Notes: generated by a model from the letters alone, not told the origin. 64,000 nucleotides of DNA from Amycolatopsis sp. DSM 110486 (GCF_019468465.1 NZ_CP080519.1:4851001-4915000), one strand, 5' to 3'. Counted from the first letter of the stretch, positions 1 through 9,764 are shown. A program made the numbers and translations.

Positions 1-201
1 GCCGAGGCCCGGGTGCACGCCGTTGGCTGCGCCGTCCCAGTTCTCCCAGTAGCCCTGCAGCACCTTCCCGGCGGGCTTCGACTTCGCCGCGCACGTGTCG
101 GCCTGCACCGACGCCCCGGCGGTTCCCGTGAGCCCCGCCAGCGGCAGGGCGAGCGCAGCGGCCACCACCGCGCCGAAGATCCGTGACTTGCGACCGAACA
201 T
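1..201 (-). CDS. Secreted chitinase, GH18 family (5' end only)
   Basis: The first 67 codons of a gene that runs off the left edge. The N-terminus has a basic start (MFGRKSR), a hydrophobic Ala/Leu core and an A-G-A-type cleavage region near residue 30, so it looks like a Sec signal peptide. After it comes VLQGYWENWDG and NGVHPGLG, which is the typical first beta-strand region of actinobacterial family 18 chitinases. The catalytic DxxDxDxE motif would lie outside the window, so activity cannot be judged. It would hydrolyse chitin outside the cell. The family call rests on a short stretch, but that stretch is characteristic. Confidence 0.8.
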   Translation of the reverse strand, partial: MFGRKSRIFGAVVAAALALPLAGLTGTAGASVQADTCAAKSKPAGKVLQGYWENWDGAANGVHPGLG

Positions 202-389
202 ACCGGCTCCCGTCTCGCGGCAACGCTGTCCCAGCACGCGGCGTTCCGGGGAACGGTAAGCGGCGAACGGAGCAGTTGACTACCTACGAACGAGTGGTCT
301 AGACAAATGAGTGGTCTGGACAAGTAGATCGGGTTGGAGGAAGGAGATTCCAGCGATCACCCTCAAAGCAATCTTTGCCACTGGAGGGC

Positions 390-600
390 TGAACAACTCG
401 ACGACCAACAGCTACGACTCGCTCAACAACCTGATCGGCCTGCCAGCTACACCTACGACTCGCTCTCCCGAGGTTGCCACGGTCACCGACGGACGCGGGG
501 TCCGGCTGAACCACGGCTACGGCTAGCTCGACCGCGTGGTCTCGGTGACCAAGCACAGCAACGCTGTCGTGCTGCAGAGCGCGGCATCGGCCTCCCCTTG
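390..600 (+). pseudogene. Remnant of an RHS/YD-repeat protein
   Basis: Short stretches of YD-repeat protein can be read here but they jump frame. NSYDSLNNLIGL lies in one frame near 405-440, YTYDSLSR in the next frame near 447-470, and VATVTDGRGVRLNHGYG back in the first frame near 472-525. An in-frame TAG at about 523 is followed by LDRVVSVT. This order (YDSLNNL, YTYDSLSR, VATVTDGRG, GYG-LDRVVSVT) is how one repeat unit of an actinobacterial RHS protein reads. No start codon, frame or flanking domain is left. It is probably the debris of a polymorphic-toxin or wall-associated RHS gene. The flanks (202-390, 600-773) show no other gene I recognise. Confidence 0.6.
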
Positions 601-773
601 CCGGCGGTGTGATACATCGAGGATTCGCTCACGCGCGGCCAGGCGGTGGAGTTGACCTCGACCGTCGAGGTGCCGCCCGCACTGCCGGTTGGCTGGGGCC
701 CCCTTGCGCGCACGCGCCAGGTGCATCCGGCCGCGACGGCCTGGCGCGAACCCCGCGCCAGGCCGCCTCTGGC

Positions 774-2135
774 TCACGCCGCCCGCGACGTTTGCTCCAC
801 GCCGGCGGCAGGGGCGCGCTTTCTGCTCCCTCGCGCGTGGTTGAACAACACGTTCAGCACGAACGCGCACAGCGCTGTGCTGGTGATGGCGCTGCCGAAG
901 ACGATCTGCAGGCCCTGTGGTAGGTGCGTGTAGATGGACGGCGCCACCACCGGCACCATGCCGACCGCGATCGACAGGGCGACCACCAGCAGGTTGTGGT
1001 TGTCGGCGTAGTCGACTTTCTTGAGCACCCTGATCCCGACCGCGGACACCATCGCGAACATCACCAGCCCCGCCGCGCCCACCACCGGGTCCGGCAGCGA
1101 CGCCACCACCGCCCCGAGCTTGGGCACGCAGCCCAGCACGATCAGCATGGCGCCGGTCGCCGCCGTGATCCACCGGCTGCGGATGCGGGTGATCTCGACC
1201 AGGCCGACGTTCTCGGCGTAGGCGGTGTCGATGAACGAGTTCATGATTCCGGCGAGCACTCCGGAGAGCCCGTCCGCGGCCAGGCCGCGGGCGAGGTCGC
1301 CTCTGCTGAGCGGCTTGCCGACCATCTCCGAGACCGCCAGCATGTCGGCCGTGGACTCGGTGAACGTCACCAGCATGACCACGCACATCGAGAGCACGGC
1401 GGCGATCGGGAAGTGCGGGGCGCCGAACTGGAACGGCATCGGGAACCCGAACCACGGGGCGCCGGCCACCCCGGCCAGGTTCACGAAACCGAGTGGTACC
1501 GCCACCGCGGTGCCCAGCACGAGCCCGATCAGCACCGCGGCCTGGCCGAGGATTCCCTTGAACAGCCGCATGAACGCGACGATGACCAGGATCACCCCGG
1601 CCGCCAGCGCCAGCCGCGGCACCGACGCGTAGCCCGGCGCGGTGCTGTCGCTCCCGGCGACCAGCTGCACGCCGACCCCGATCAGGGACAGCCCGATCAC
1701 CGTGATCACCGTGCCGCTGACGATCGCCGGGAAGTACCGCACCACCCGCGCGAACAGCGGCGCGATGACGAGCCCGAAGATCCCCGCGAGCAGCATCGAG
1801 CCGTACACCGCTTGTAGCCCGTAGCCCTTGGTGATCAGGATCATGGGGGTGATCAGGGTGAACGTGGCGCCCGCCACGATGGGCAGCCGGACCCCGAGGA
1901 TCCGGCCCACCCCTGCGCTCTGGATCAGCGTGATGACCCCGGACACGAGCAGGTCGGCGTCGACCAGCAGCGCGATCGTGTCGTGCGACAGGCCGGCGGC
2001 CGCCCCGAAGATGAGCGGGACCGCGATGCAGCCGGTGTACATGATGAACAGGTGTTGCAGGCCCAGCAGCAGCAGCCGGCCCGTCGGCGGTACCTGGTCG
2101 GTGGGGTGGCGGACCCCGTTCTCGGTGGGGGACAT
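774..2135 (-). CDS. Nucleobase:cation symporter, NCS2 family (uracil/xanthine permease)
   Basis: A 453-residue membrane protein with about 12-14 hydrophobic segments. The N-terminal QHLFIMYTGCIAVPLIFGAA segment (about residues 27-46) is the hallmark of NCS2 permeases (UraA/PbuX/UacT group), and a later VTFTESTADMLAVSEMVGKP stretch matches the substrate-binding TM8 region of the family. It should import a purine or pyrimidine base with a proton. Its Shine-Dalgarno AGGAGG overlaps the stop codon of the oxygenase gene 9 bases upstream, so the two are in one operon. Which base it carries cannot be told from sequence by eye; the neighbouring oxygenase suggests a base that is then oxidised. Confidence 0.9.
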   Translation of the reverse strand: MSPTENGVRHPTDQVPPTGRLLLLGLQHLFIMYTGCIAVPLIFGAAAGLSHDTIALLVDADLLVSGVITLIQSAGVGRILGVRLPIVAGATFTLITPMILITKGYGLQAVYGSMLLAGIFGLVIAPLFARVVRYFPAIVSGTVITVIGLSLIGVGVQLVAGSDSTAPGYASVPRLALAAGVILVIVAFMRLFKGILGQAAVLIGLVLGTAVAVPLGFVNLAGVAGAPWFGFPMPFQFGAPHFPIAAVLSMCVVMLVTFTESTADMLAVSEMVGKPLSRGDLARGLAADGLSGVLAGIMNSFIDTAYAENVGLVEITRIRSRWITAATGAMLIVLGCVPKLGAVVASLPDPVVGAAGLVMFAMVSAVGIRVLKKVDYADNHNLLVVALSIAVGMVPVVAPSIYTHLPQGLQIVFGSAITSTALCAFVLNVLFNHARGSRKRAPAAGVEQTSRAA

Positions 2136-2144
2136 GCCGGCCTC

Positions 2145-3197
2145 CTAGCGGGCCGCGGCGGCGTTGAGGCGGGCGGCCTCGCGCTCCGCCGCGGCGTTCG
2201 GCCGAAGAGCCCGGGACCCGGCGAGCTTGGCGGCGATGTGGTCGGCCACGGTGGTCGGCGTGTAGAGCGGCTGCTCGCCTTCGGGCACGCACTGGGGCAA
2301 GACCTCGATGACAGCGTCGAAGTTGCCGTCGTGGAAGTAGGCGGCCGACCGGCGCGGGATCAACCGGCCCGTGCCGTCGGTCGGTGGCAGCACCCGGTGC
2401 AGGGTCGAGCGCCACTGGTCGTTCGTCCAGCGGGCCAGGGCGTCGCCGAGGTTGACCAGCAGCGCGCCGTCGGCGGGCAACACGTCGTGCCACGCCCCGT
2501 CGCCGTCGAGGATCTGCAGCCCCTGCACGGCGTCGGCCCACAGCACGGTGACGATGCCGTAGTCGGTGTGCGCCCCCATGCCCATCTGACCCCGGTCCAC
2601 CACCGTCTCCTGCTCGGGCAGCCGGTAGTTGTTCATCCGCAGCACGTCGATCGAGTGCGTCGTGCGGGTGGCGAAGAAGTCCTCATCGAGGCCGAGCGCG
2701 AGCGCGAAGATGTCGGTGAGTCGGTGGGCCAGTGCGCCGGCGTGGGTCATCCACTCCGTGACCCGCTCCCGGAAACCGGGCACGGGTGGCCAGATGTTCG
2801 CCGGGTAGTGGTCGGCGGGCAGCTCCGGTGCCCCGGCCGCAGTCACGTCGGCGCCGACGTTGAACGCCTCGAACAGGTCTTCCGGGCTGGTCACACCGAG
2901 ACTGAGGCTCACCTTCTCCGCGCGGGGCGGGGTGTAGCCGCGGTTGGTCTCCGGCGTCGCGGGGAGCCACTGTCGCTTCTCGTCCGCCGGCCGGGAGAAG
3001 AACGCGTCGATCGCCCTGGCGAGCCCGTCGGCCGCCGCGGCCGGGATGCCGTGCCCGACGATCTGCATGAAGCCGACCGTTCGGGCCGCCTCGTCGACCG
3101 CCGCCGCGATCGCGGCCAGGTCGGACGCGGACCCGCCGGGCCAGCGGCTGAGGTCGATGAGGGGGACCTGCAGGGTGCCGGAGTGGGGACCGGACAT
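2145..3197 (-). CDS. 2-oxoglutarate/Fe(II)-dependent oxygenase, isopenicillin N synthase-like
   Basis: About 350 residues in the IPNS/flavonoid-type dioxygenase fold, with the N-terminal VPLIDLSRW and GFMQIVGHGIP of DIOX_N followed by the catalytic jelly roll. The metal ligands are visible: HTD (His210, Asp212) and STLHR (His267), and RRS (Arg282, Ser284) for the 2-oxoglutarate carboxylate. I start at 3197 because AAAGG sits 10 bases upstream; an in-frame ATG at 3218 has no such site. Members act on small molecules, including thymine (fungal thymine 7-hydroxylase) and ethylene/antibiotic precursors. Co-transcription with a nucleobase permease suggests a base or its breakdown product as substrate. 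That is inference from context. Confidence 0.88.
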   Translation of the reverse strand: MSGPHSGTLQVPLIDLSRWPGGSASDLAAIAAAVDEAARTVGFMQIVGHGIPAAAADGLARAIDAFFSRPADEKRQWLPATPETNRGYTPPRAEKVSLSLGVTSPEDLFEAFNVGADVTAAGAPELPADHYPANIWPPVPGFRERVTEWMTHAGALAHRLTDIFALALGLDEDFFATRTTHSIDVLRMNNYRLPEQETVVDRGQMGMGAHTDYGIVTVLWADAVQGLQILDGDGAWHDVLPADGALLVNLGDALARWTNDQWRSTLHRVLPPTDGTGRLIPRRSAAYFHDGNFDAVIEVLPQCVPEGEQPLYTPTTVADHIAAKLAGSRALRPNAAAEREAARLNAAAAR

Positions 3198-3310
3198 GGT
3201 GGCACCGACCTTTCGCATCGAGCGCGGGGCGGCTGCCTCCGCACACCGTTCACCAGTGTGGTGACCTGTGTTGCGGACATGTAACGAACCGAAGAATCCC
3301 CCGTTTCGAT

Positions 3311-3329
3311 TGGTGTCACCTATCGCCGG
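3311..3329. promoter_or_regulatory. Candidate operator, copy 2 (before the oxygenase gene)
   Basis: tggtgtcacctatcgccgg matches, in opposite orientation, 17 of 19 bases of the site at 3917-3935 in front of the XRE regulator gene. This copy overlaps the last codons of the regulator gene and lies 114 bases before the oxygenase start, where an internal promoter for oxygenase and permease could sit. A nearly identical pair at both promoters of a regulator-led cassette is what an autoregulator binding site looks like. No binding is shown. Confidence 0.5.
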
Positions 3330-3894
3330 CGACGATCAGCACCACGCGCAACCGGTCCTCGTCCACCCGGGCCCAGCGGTGCCGGGTCGTGCCGGGGTGG
3401 AACAGGCAGTCGCCCGGATCGAGCCGCACGGACTCCTCGCCCTCGAAGTCGACTCGCAGTCGGCCTTCCAGGACGATCAGCGCCTCGTCGCTGTCCCGCC
3501 AGAACCAGCCGTCGATGTCCTGGCCCGGCTCCGCGATGTACTCGATGATCTCGGCGATGGCGCCCGAGCCGCGGGCAGTCCTCGAGTACGCCGTCTCGGG
3601 CCGTTCGTTCAGGGCGTCGAGCCGGCGATCCGCCGCCCGCACCACGCGGATCGGCGAGGCCGGCAACGCGGGCAGCAGGTCGGCGGGGGAGACGGCCAGC
3701 GCTTCGGCGAGCCGGTACAAGGTGTTGACCGACGGTGCGTGCAGCCCTCGCTCCAGCTGGCTCAGGAAGGGCTGGCTGATGCCGGCGCGCGCGGCAAGAT
3801 CTCGTGTGGACAGCCCCGATCGCGTCCGCGCTGCTCGTACCGCGGCCCCGACAAGTGCCCCGGCTTCGCCGGCTCGTCCTGTGTCCGTCGCCAT
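3316..3894 (-). CDS. XRE-family regulator with C-terminal cupin sensor domain
   Basis: An N-terminal helix-turn-helix (LSTRDLAARAGISQPFLSQLERG, about residues 25-47) is followed by a cupin barrel with DEALIVLEGRLRVDF and LDPGDCLFHPGTTRHRW, the two cupin motifs. Proteins of this XRE-cupin type sense a small metabolite or metal through the cupin and control a neighbouring catabolic operon. The start at 3894 is preceded by AAGGGAG at good spacing; an earlier in-frame GTG/ATG at 3936 would place the start inside the 19-bp repeat. It lies upstream of and in line with the oxygenase and permease genes, which are its likely targets, and probably controls itself. Confidence 0.88.
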   Translation of the reverse strand: MATDTGRAGEAGALVGAAVRAARTRSGLSTRDLAARAGISQPFLSQLERGLHAPSVNTLYRLAEALAVSPADLLPALPASPIRVVRAADRRLDALNERPETAYSRTARGSGAIAEIIEYIAEPGQDIDGWFWRDSDEALIVLEGRLRVDFEGEESVRLDPGDCLFHPGTTRHRWARVDEDRLRVVLIVAGDR

Positions 3895-3916
3895 CACCAC
3901 TCCCTTTTCGTTGAGT

Positions 3917-3935
3917 CCGACGATAGGCGACACCA
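3917..3935. promoter_or_regulatory. Candidate operator, copy 1 (before the XRE regulator gene)
   Basis: ccgacgataggcgacacca lies 22 bases before the regulator start codon. Its reverse complement equals the 3311-3329 sequence at 17 of 19 positions. A position between promoter and start codon suits autorepression. Confidence 0.5.
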
Positions 3936-3951
3936 TCTAAGACTGGGTTGG

Positions 3952-5276
<1,325 letters not shown>

Positions 5277-6062
5277 GTGAGTGAACAGTCTGAGTTTCCG
5301 GACGGCCAGTACCCCGAGCGCCCGGTGGAGCGCCACAAGGGCCCGGTCGTGCTTCGGCGCGACCGTCGTGACCAGGGCAGCACCACCGACCAGCGGCTCC
5401 TGGACGCGCGCGGCCCGAGCGACTGGGTGCACACCGACCCGTGGCGGGTGCTGCGCATCCAGGCCGAGTTCGTGGAGGGCTTCGGCGCGCTCGCGGAGGT
5501 GCCGCGTGCGGTGACCGTGTTCGGCTCCGCGCGGACCAAGCGCGACGACCCCGAGTACGACCTGGGCCGCAAGATCGGCGGCGCGCTCGCCGAAGCCGGC
5601 TTCGCCGTGATCACCGGCGGTGGGCCGGGCGCGATGGAGGCCGTGAACCGCGGCGCGAACGAGGCCGGCGGCTTCTCCGTGGGCCTCGGCATCGAGCTGC
5701 CGTTCGAGCAGGGCCTGAACCCGTGGGTCGACCTGGGCGTGAACTTCCGCTACTTCTTCGCGCGGAAGACGATGTTCATCAAGTATTCGCAGGCCTTCAT
5801 CTGCCTGCCCGGCGGCTTCGGTACGCTCGACGAGCTGTTCGAGGCGCTGGTGCTGGTCCAGACCAAGAAGGTGACCAAGTTCCCGGTGGTGCTGTTCGGC
5901 ACCGAGTACTGGGGCGGGCTTTACGACTGGATCTCGAAGTCGGTGCTCGACGGCGGCAAGATCGGCGAGAAGGATCTCGACCTGCTGCACCTCACCGACG
6001 ACATCGACGACGCCGTGCGCGTGGTCGAGGAGTCGTACCAGGCCTGGGAGGACACCCACTGA
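5277..6062 (+). CDS. LOG-family protein (cytokinin-riboside phosphoribohydrolase fold), long form
   Basis: 261 residues with a Rossmann-type core: [26 protein letters not shown] and [14 protein letters not shown], the last being the PGGxGTxxE signature of LOG/TIGR00730 proteins. Family members release free base from nucleoside 5'-monophosphates; in M. tuberculosis the homologue Rv1205 makes cytokinins from the riboside phosphates. The start is taken as GTG 5277; a TTG lies one codon earlier. An N-terminal extension of about 70 residues precedes the core. Its stop overlaps by one base the start of a second LOG gene, so the two are translated from one mRNA. Confidence 0.87.
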   Translation: MSEQSEFPDGQYPERPVERHKGPVVLRRDRRDQGSTTDQRLLDARGPSDWVHTDPWRVLRIQAEFVEGFGALAEVPRAVTVFGSARTKRDDPEYDLGRKIGGALAEAGFAVITGGGPGAMEAVNRGANEAGGFSVGLGIELPFEQGLNPWVDLGVNFRYFFARKTMFIKYSQAFICLPGGFGTLDELFEALVLVQTKKVTKFPVVLFGTEYWGGLYDWISKSVLDGGKIGEKDLDLLHLTDDIDDAVRVVEESYQAWEDTH

Positions 6063-6637
6063 TGAGCTCGTTGCGCCGGGTCTGCGTCTTCTGCGGGTCC
6101 TCGATGGGCTTCACCCCGGCGTACGCGGAGGCCGCCGCCGAACTGGGCAAACTGCTGGCCCAGCGCGGCATCGGCCTCGTGTACGGCGGTGCGAGCGTCG
6201 GCACCATGGGCGTGGTTGCCGACGCCGCGCTGGCGGCGGGCGGTGAGGTGATCGGCGTGATCCCCGAGGCGCTGTCCAGTGTGGAGATCGCGCACGCGGG
6301 CCTCACCGAGCTGCACGTGGTCTCCGACATGCACCAGCGCAAGGCCAAGATGGCCGCGCTGTCCGACGGTTTCCTCGCGCTGCCCGGCGGTGCGGGGACG
6401 TTGGAGGAGCTGTTCGAGGTGTGGACCTGGGCTCAGCTCGGCCTGCACTCGAAGCCCATCGGTCTCGTCGACGTCGGCGGTTACTACGGCCCGCTCGTGT
6501 CCTTCTCCGACCACATGGTCACCGAAGGGTTCCTGGGCGCCGGCTACCGCGACCTGCTGCTGGTCGACTCCGACGCGTCGGCGCTGCTGGACCGCTTCGC
6601 CGAGTACGCCCCGCCTGCGCCCCCGAAGTGGAACTGA
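6062..6637 (+). CDS. LOG-family protein, short form
   Basis: 191 residues: [12 protein letters not shown] at the N-terminus, [13 protein letters not shown] and [16 protein letters not shown] (PGGxGTxxE), the full LOG active-site set. It is the compact form typical of bacterial phosphoribohydrolases that act on adenosine or cytokinin riboside monophosphates. The tandem arrangement with a longer paralogue suggests either division of substrates or a hetero-oligomer; the sequence does not decide. The stop is one base away from the stop of the convergent acyltransferase gene. Confidence 0.88.
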   Translation: MSSLRRVCVFCGSSMGFTPAYAEAAAELGKLLAQRGIGLVYGGASVGTMGVVADAALAAGGEVIGVIPEALSSVEIAHAGLTELHVVSDMHQRKAKMAALSDGFLALPGGAGTLEELFEVWTWAQLGLHSKPIGLVDVGGYYGPLVSFSDHMVTEGFLGAGYRDLLLVDSDASALLDRFAEYAPPAPPKWN

Positions 6638-6638
6638 C

Positions 6639-7313
6639 TCAGGCGGCGCCCTCGCTCGGGCGCTTGTGGTAGGTGTCCACGTACTCCTGGCCCGAAAGCT
6701 CGAGGATCGAGTACATGACCTCGTCGGTCACGGAGCGGCGGATGGCCGACGACGAGTCCTGGCCCTCGTAGCGGGAGAAGTCCAGCGGGGTGCCGAACTT
6801 GATCTTGATCTTGCACACGTGCGGGATCTTCGAGCCGTCCGGCTGGATGCCCTCGGTGCCCCACAACGCGACGGGCACGACCTTCGCGCCGGTGGACAGC
6901 GCGAGCGCCGCGACGCCAGTGTGGCCGCGGTGCAGGCGGCCGTCGAGCGAACGCGTGCCCTCGGGGTAGATCGCGAACACGCCGCCGTCGTCGAGCACGC
7001 GCCGCCCGGCTTCCAGGGCGGCGAGGCCGGCGGAGGCGCTGCCGCGCTCGACGGGGATGTAGCCCAGCGCGTCGAGCGAGTTGGCGATGAAGCGGCCCTT
7101 CAGGCCCGTGCCGGTGAAGTACTCGGCCTTGCTGAGGAAACACACCTTGCGCGGCGTGGTGAAGGTGATCACGCCGGTGTCCAGCGCCGCGCGGTGGTTG
7201 GCCGCGAGCAGCACCGGTCCGTCGGCCGGCACGTTCTCCACACCCTCCACCTCGGGGCGGTAGATCGTGCGGACCAGCGGGCCGAGCACGAAACGGACGA
7301 GCAGGGGCAGCAA
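6639..7313 (-). CDS. 1-acyl-sn-glycerol-3-phosphate acyltransferase (PlsC family)
   Basis: 224 residues with the four acyltransferase blocks: NHRAALD (HX4D, His40 and Asp45), GRFIANSLDALGYIPVERG, YPEGTRS (EGTRS about 118-122) and VVPVALWGTEG. It should acylate lysophosphatidate at sn-2 in membrane phospholipid synthesis, at the inner face of the membrane. The best start is a TTG at 7313 with GGAGGGAG just upstream; upstream in-frame codons lack family similarity. It diverges from gpgS, leaving only 53 bases for both promoters. Confidence 0.87.
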   Translation of the reverse strand: MLPLLVRFVLGPLVRTIYRPEVEGVENVPADGPVLLAANHRAALDTGVITFTTPRKVCFLSKAEYFTGTGLKGRFIANSLDALGYIPVERGSASAGLAALEAGRRVLDDGGVFAIYPEGTRSLDGRLHRGHTGVAALALSTGAKVVPVALWGTEGIQPDGSKIPHVCKIKIKFGTPLDFSRYEGQDSSSAIRRSVTDEVMYSILELSGQEYVDTYHKRPSEGAA

Positions 7314-7366
7314 GGGGTCTCCCTCCGGCGGGCAGGTCGGTGGCACCAGCATGGCACGATCGGCCG

Positions 7367-8275
7367 ATGAGCTGGTTCGAACGTCGCACCTGGCAGGAAC
7401 CCGCGTGGACGCCCGCTGACATCCTGGCGGCCAAGCGTGACCGCACGGTTTCCGTGGTGCTGCCGGCGCTGGACGAAGAGCGAACTGTCGGTGACGTCGT
7501 CGCGTCGGTGCGGCCACTGCTCGGCAACGTCGTCGACGAGCTGGTGGTCGCCGACTCCGGTTCCACCGACGCCACCGCCGAGGTCGCGGCCGCGGCCGGC
7601 GCGCGGGTGGTGCACCGCGAGGACGTGCTGCCTGAGCTGCCGCCGCGCTCCGGCAAGGGCGAGGTGCTCTGGCGATCGCTGGCCGCGACGACCGGCGACG
7701 TCGTGGTCTTCCTCGACTCGGACCTCGTGGACCCGGACCCGGCGTTCGTGCCGGCGTTGCTCGGGCCGCTGCTCACCGAACCCGGCGTGCACCTGGTCAA
7801 AGGCTTCTACCGGCGTCCGTTGCGGCTGGAGAGCACCGGCGGCGGCCGCGTGACGGAGCTGCTGGCCCGGCCCGTGTTGTCCGCGTTGCGCCCGGCGCTG
7901 GGTGAGCTCGTGCAGCCGCTCGGCGGCGAGTACGCGGGCACGCGCGAGTTCTTCGAGTCGGTGCCTTTCGCCGGCGGCTACGGCGTGGAGATCGGCCTGC
8001 TGCTCGACGCCGAACAGCGCTACGGCCTCGACGGACTCGCCCAGGTCAACCTCGGCGTCCGTAAGCACCGCAACCGCTCGCTGCTGCAGCTGGGCGTGAT
8101 GGCTCGGCAGATCCTCGGCACGGCCCTGGGCCGCTGCGGCGTGCCGACCGACGCCGACGCGCGGCTGACGCAGTTCGTGCAGGTGTCGGGGGAGTGGCTG
8201 CCCGACGTCAGCGAGATCCCCGTGCTGGACCGGCCGCCGATGGCGCAGGTGCGGGCCGCCCGTCCTCGAGGCTGA
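7367..8275 (+). CDS. gpgS: Glucosyl-3-phosphoglycerate synthase
   Basis: 302 residues. A GT-A glycosyltransferase with VSVVLPALDEERTVGDVV, VADSGSTDAT, RSGKGEVLW and the metal-binding DSD at 117-119 (VVVFLDSDLVDPDP), followed by LVKGFYRRP. This set matches GpgS (GT81, Rv1208), which transfers glucose from UDP-glucose to 3-phosphoglycerate, the first step of glucosylglycerate and, in mycobacteria, methylglucose lipopolysaccharide synthesis. The neighbourhood (LOG gene before, Rv1209/tag block after) agrees with the mycobacterial locus. The last 68 bases overlap the end of the convergent cydC gene. Confidence 0.92.
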   Translation: MSWFERRTWQEPAWTPADILAAKRDRTVSVVLPALDEERTVGDVVASVRPLLGNVVDELVVADSGSTDATAEVAAAAGARVVHREDVLPELPPRSGKGEVLWRSLAATTGDVVVFLDSDLVDPDPAFVPALLGPLLTEPGVHLVKGFYRRPLRLESTGGGRVTELLARPVLSALRPALGELVQPLGGEYAGTREFFESVPFAGGYGVEIGLLLDAEQRYGLDGLAQVNLGVRKHRNRSLLQLGVMARQILGTALGRCGVPTDADARLTQFVQVSGEWLPDVSEIPVLDRPPMAQVRAARPRG

Positions 8276-9764
8276 GCACGCGGTCGAAGCCGGCCAGGTG
8301 CTCAGGGCGGTGCGTCACGAGGACGACGGTCCCTTTTGCGTTCGCGAGGACGCGGGCGAGGACCTCGTCGCCGTGGGTTTCGTCGAGGCCTTCCACCGGC
8401 TCGTCGAGGACGAGGACCGGCGGGGCGGCGAGAACGGCACGCGTGAGGACCAGGCGCTGGCGCTGGCCGCCGGAGAGGGTGGTGGCGTCGCGGTCCAGGG
8501 GGACGTCGAGGTCGGTGACGGTGCAGGCGGTGCGGAGGTCTTCGTCGGACGCTCTTGGCGAGGCGATGAGGAGGTTTTCGCGGACGGTGGTGGCGAAGAC
8601 GTGCGCGTCGGCGAGGGCGCCGGAGACCACCTGCGGGCTGGGGCCTTGGATCTGTTGACTGTCCACTGTGGCCCGGCCGGACGTGGGTGTGGTGAAGCCG
8701 AGCAGGACGTGGAGCAGGGTGGTTTTGCCGGCGCCCGACGGGCCGAGCACGCCCAGCCGGGTGCCCGGTGGGAGGTCGAGGTTGATGTTTTGGAGGGCGG
8801 GCTGTCGGCCCGGGTACTGGACTGTCACGTTCTCCAGCCTCAGGTGACCGGGTCCGGTGTGTTCGGGAGTCTCCGGCGGGGTGGTCGCCAGCAGTTCGCG
8901 CACGCGGTCCAGTGACGTCCGCAGCTCCGGGACTCGCTGGGCCGCGGCGATCAGGGGCAGGACGATCTCGAACAGCGCCAGCACGGCCAGTGTCAACGCG
9001 GCGGTCACCGGCAGACTCGCGCCGGCGAGCAAGGCCACGACTGCCGTCGTCGCGAGCTGGATGAAGGCGCCGGCCGCGGTCAGCGCTGACAGCCGGGTCG
9101 AGACGCTGCGGGCCCGCGCGGCGATCCCGTCGATCACGGTGTCGGCGGCTTTCGTCGCCTGAGGTTCGGCGCCGTAGGCCACGAGTTCATGGCGGCCGGT
9201 GACCAGCTCGACCGTGCGTTCGGCCAGCTCCTGCCGCGCGGGCGAGGTGAGGGCCTGGCTCTTCGCCGTGACACGTGCGGCCAGCCACGGCAGCAGCGCA
9301 CCCGCGATGAGCAGCCCGGCCACGAGCACCGCCGCGGCCGGGAGACTCACGAATGCCGTGACCACGGCCAACGCCAGGCCGACGATTCCCGCCACCGCAG
9401 CCGGAAGTGCCAGCCGTAGCACGGCGTCCTGTACGGCGTCCACATCGGACACCAACCGCGTCACGAGGTCGGCGCCGGAATGTTCGGCGACGCGCCTCGG
9501 CACGAGCGCCGCGTACACCCGGGCCCGCAACGCCCCGAGATAACGCAGCACGACCTCGTGCCCGGCCAGGCGCTCGGCGTAGCGCAAACCACCGCGGGCC
9601 AAGGCGAACACGCGCACCGCCACGATCGCGACGGTCAACGCGGCGAGCGGCGGACGCTCGGCCGCCCGCATCAGCAGCCACGCTGCCGTTCCGGTCAGCG
9701 CCAGCCCGGAGATCTCGGCGCCGGCTGCGAGCAACGCGGCCCGGAGCAGTCGTGCGACGTTCAT
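8208..9764 (-). CDS. cydC: Cytochrome bd assembly ABC exporter subunit CydC
   Basis: 518 residues: an N-terminal six-helix exporter domain (about 1-290) and a C-terminal ATPase with GPSGAGKTT (Walker A), LSGGQRQRLVLTRA (signature) and VLVLDEPVEGLD (Walker B). CydDC exports cysteine/glutathione (and binds haem) and is needed to assemble cytochrome bd. The start ATG overlaps the cydD stop by four bases (ATGA), so translation is coupled. It is the last gene of cydABDC and its 3' end overlaps gpgS on the other strand. Confidence 0.92.
   Translation of the reverse strand: MNVARLLRAALLAAGAEISGLALTGTAAWLLMRAAERPPLAALTVAIVAVRVFALARGGLRYAERLAGHEVVLRYLGALRARVYAALVPRRVAEHSGADLVTRLVSDVDAVQDAVLRLALPAAVAGIVGLALAVVTAFVSLPAAAVLVAGLLIAGALLPWLAARVTAKSQALTSPARQELAERTVELVTGRHELVAYGAEPQATKAADTVIDGIAARARSVSTRLSALTAAGAFIQLATTAVVALLAGASLPVTAALTLAVLALFEIVLPLIAAAQRVPELRTSLDRVRELLATTPPETPEHTGPGHLRLENVTVQYPGRQPALQNINLDLPPGTRLGVLGPSGAGKTTLLHVLLGFTTPTSGRATVDSQQIQGPSPQVVSGALADAHVFATTVRENLLIASPRASDEDLRTACTVTDLDVPLDRDATTLSGGQRQRLVLTRAVLAAPPVLVLDEPVEGLDETHGDEVLARVLANAKGTVVLVTHRPEHLAGFDRVLSLEDGRPAPAPSAAGPARGSR

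Noticed and set aside
523..2541. A 672-codon open frame opposite/overlapping the permease gene
   Set aside because: Its protein is Arg/Gly/Ala-rich low complexity, the typical shadow of a high-GC gene in another frame; the 774-2135 frame encodes a clear NCS2 permease.
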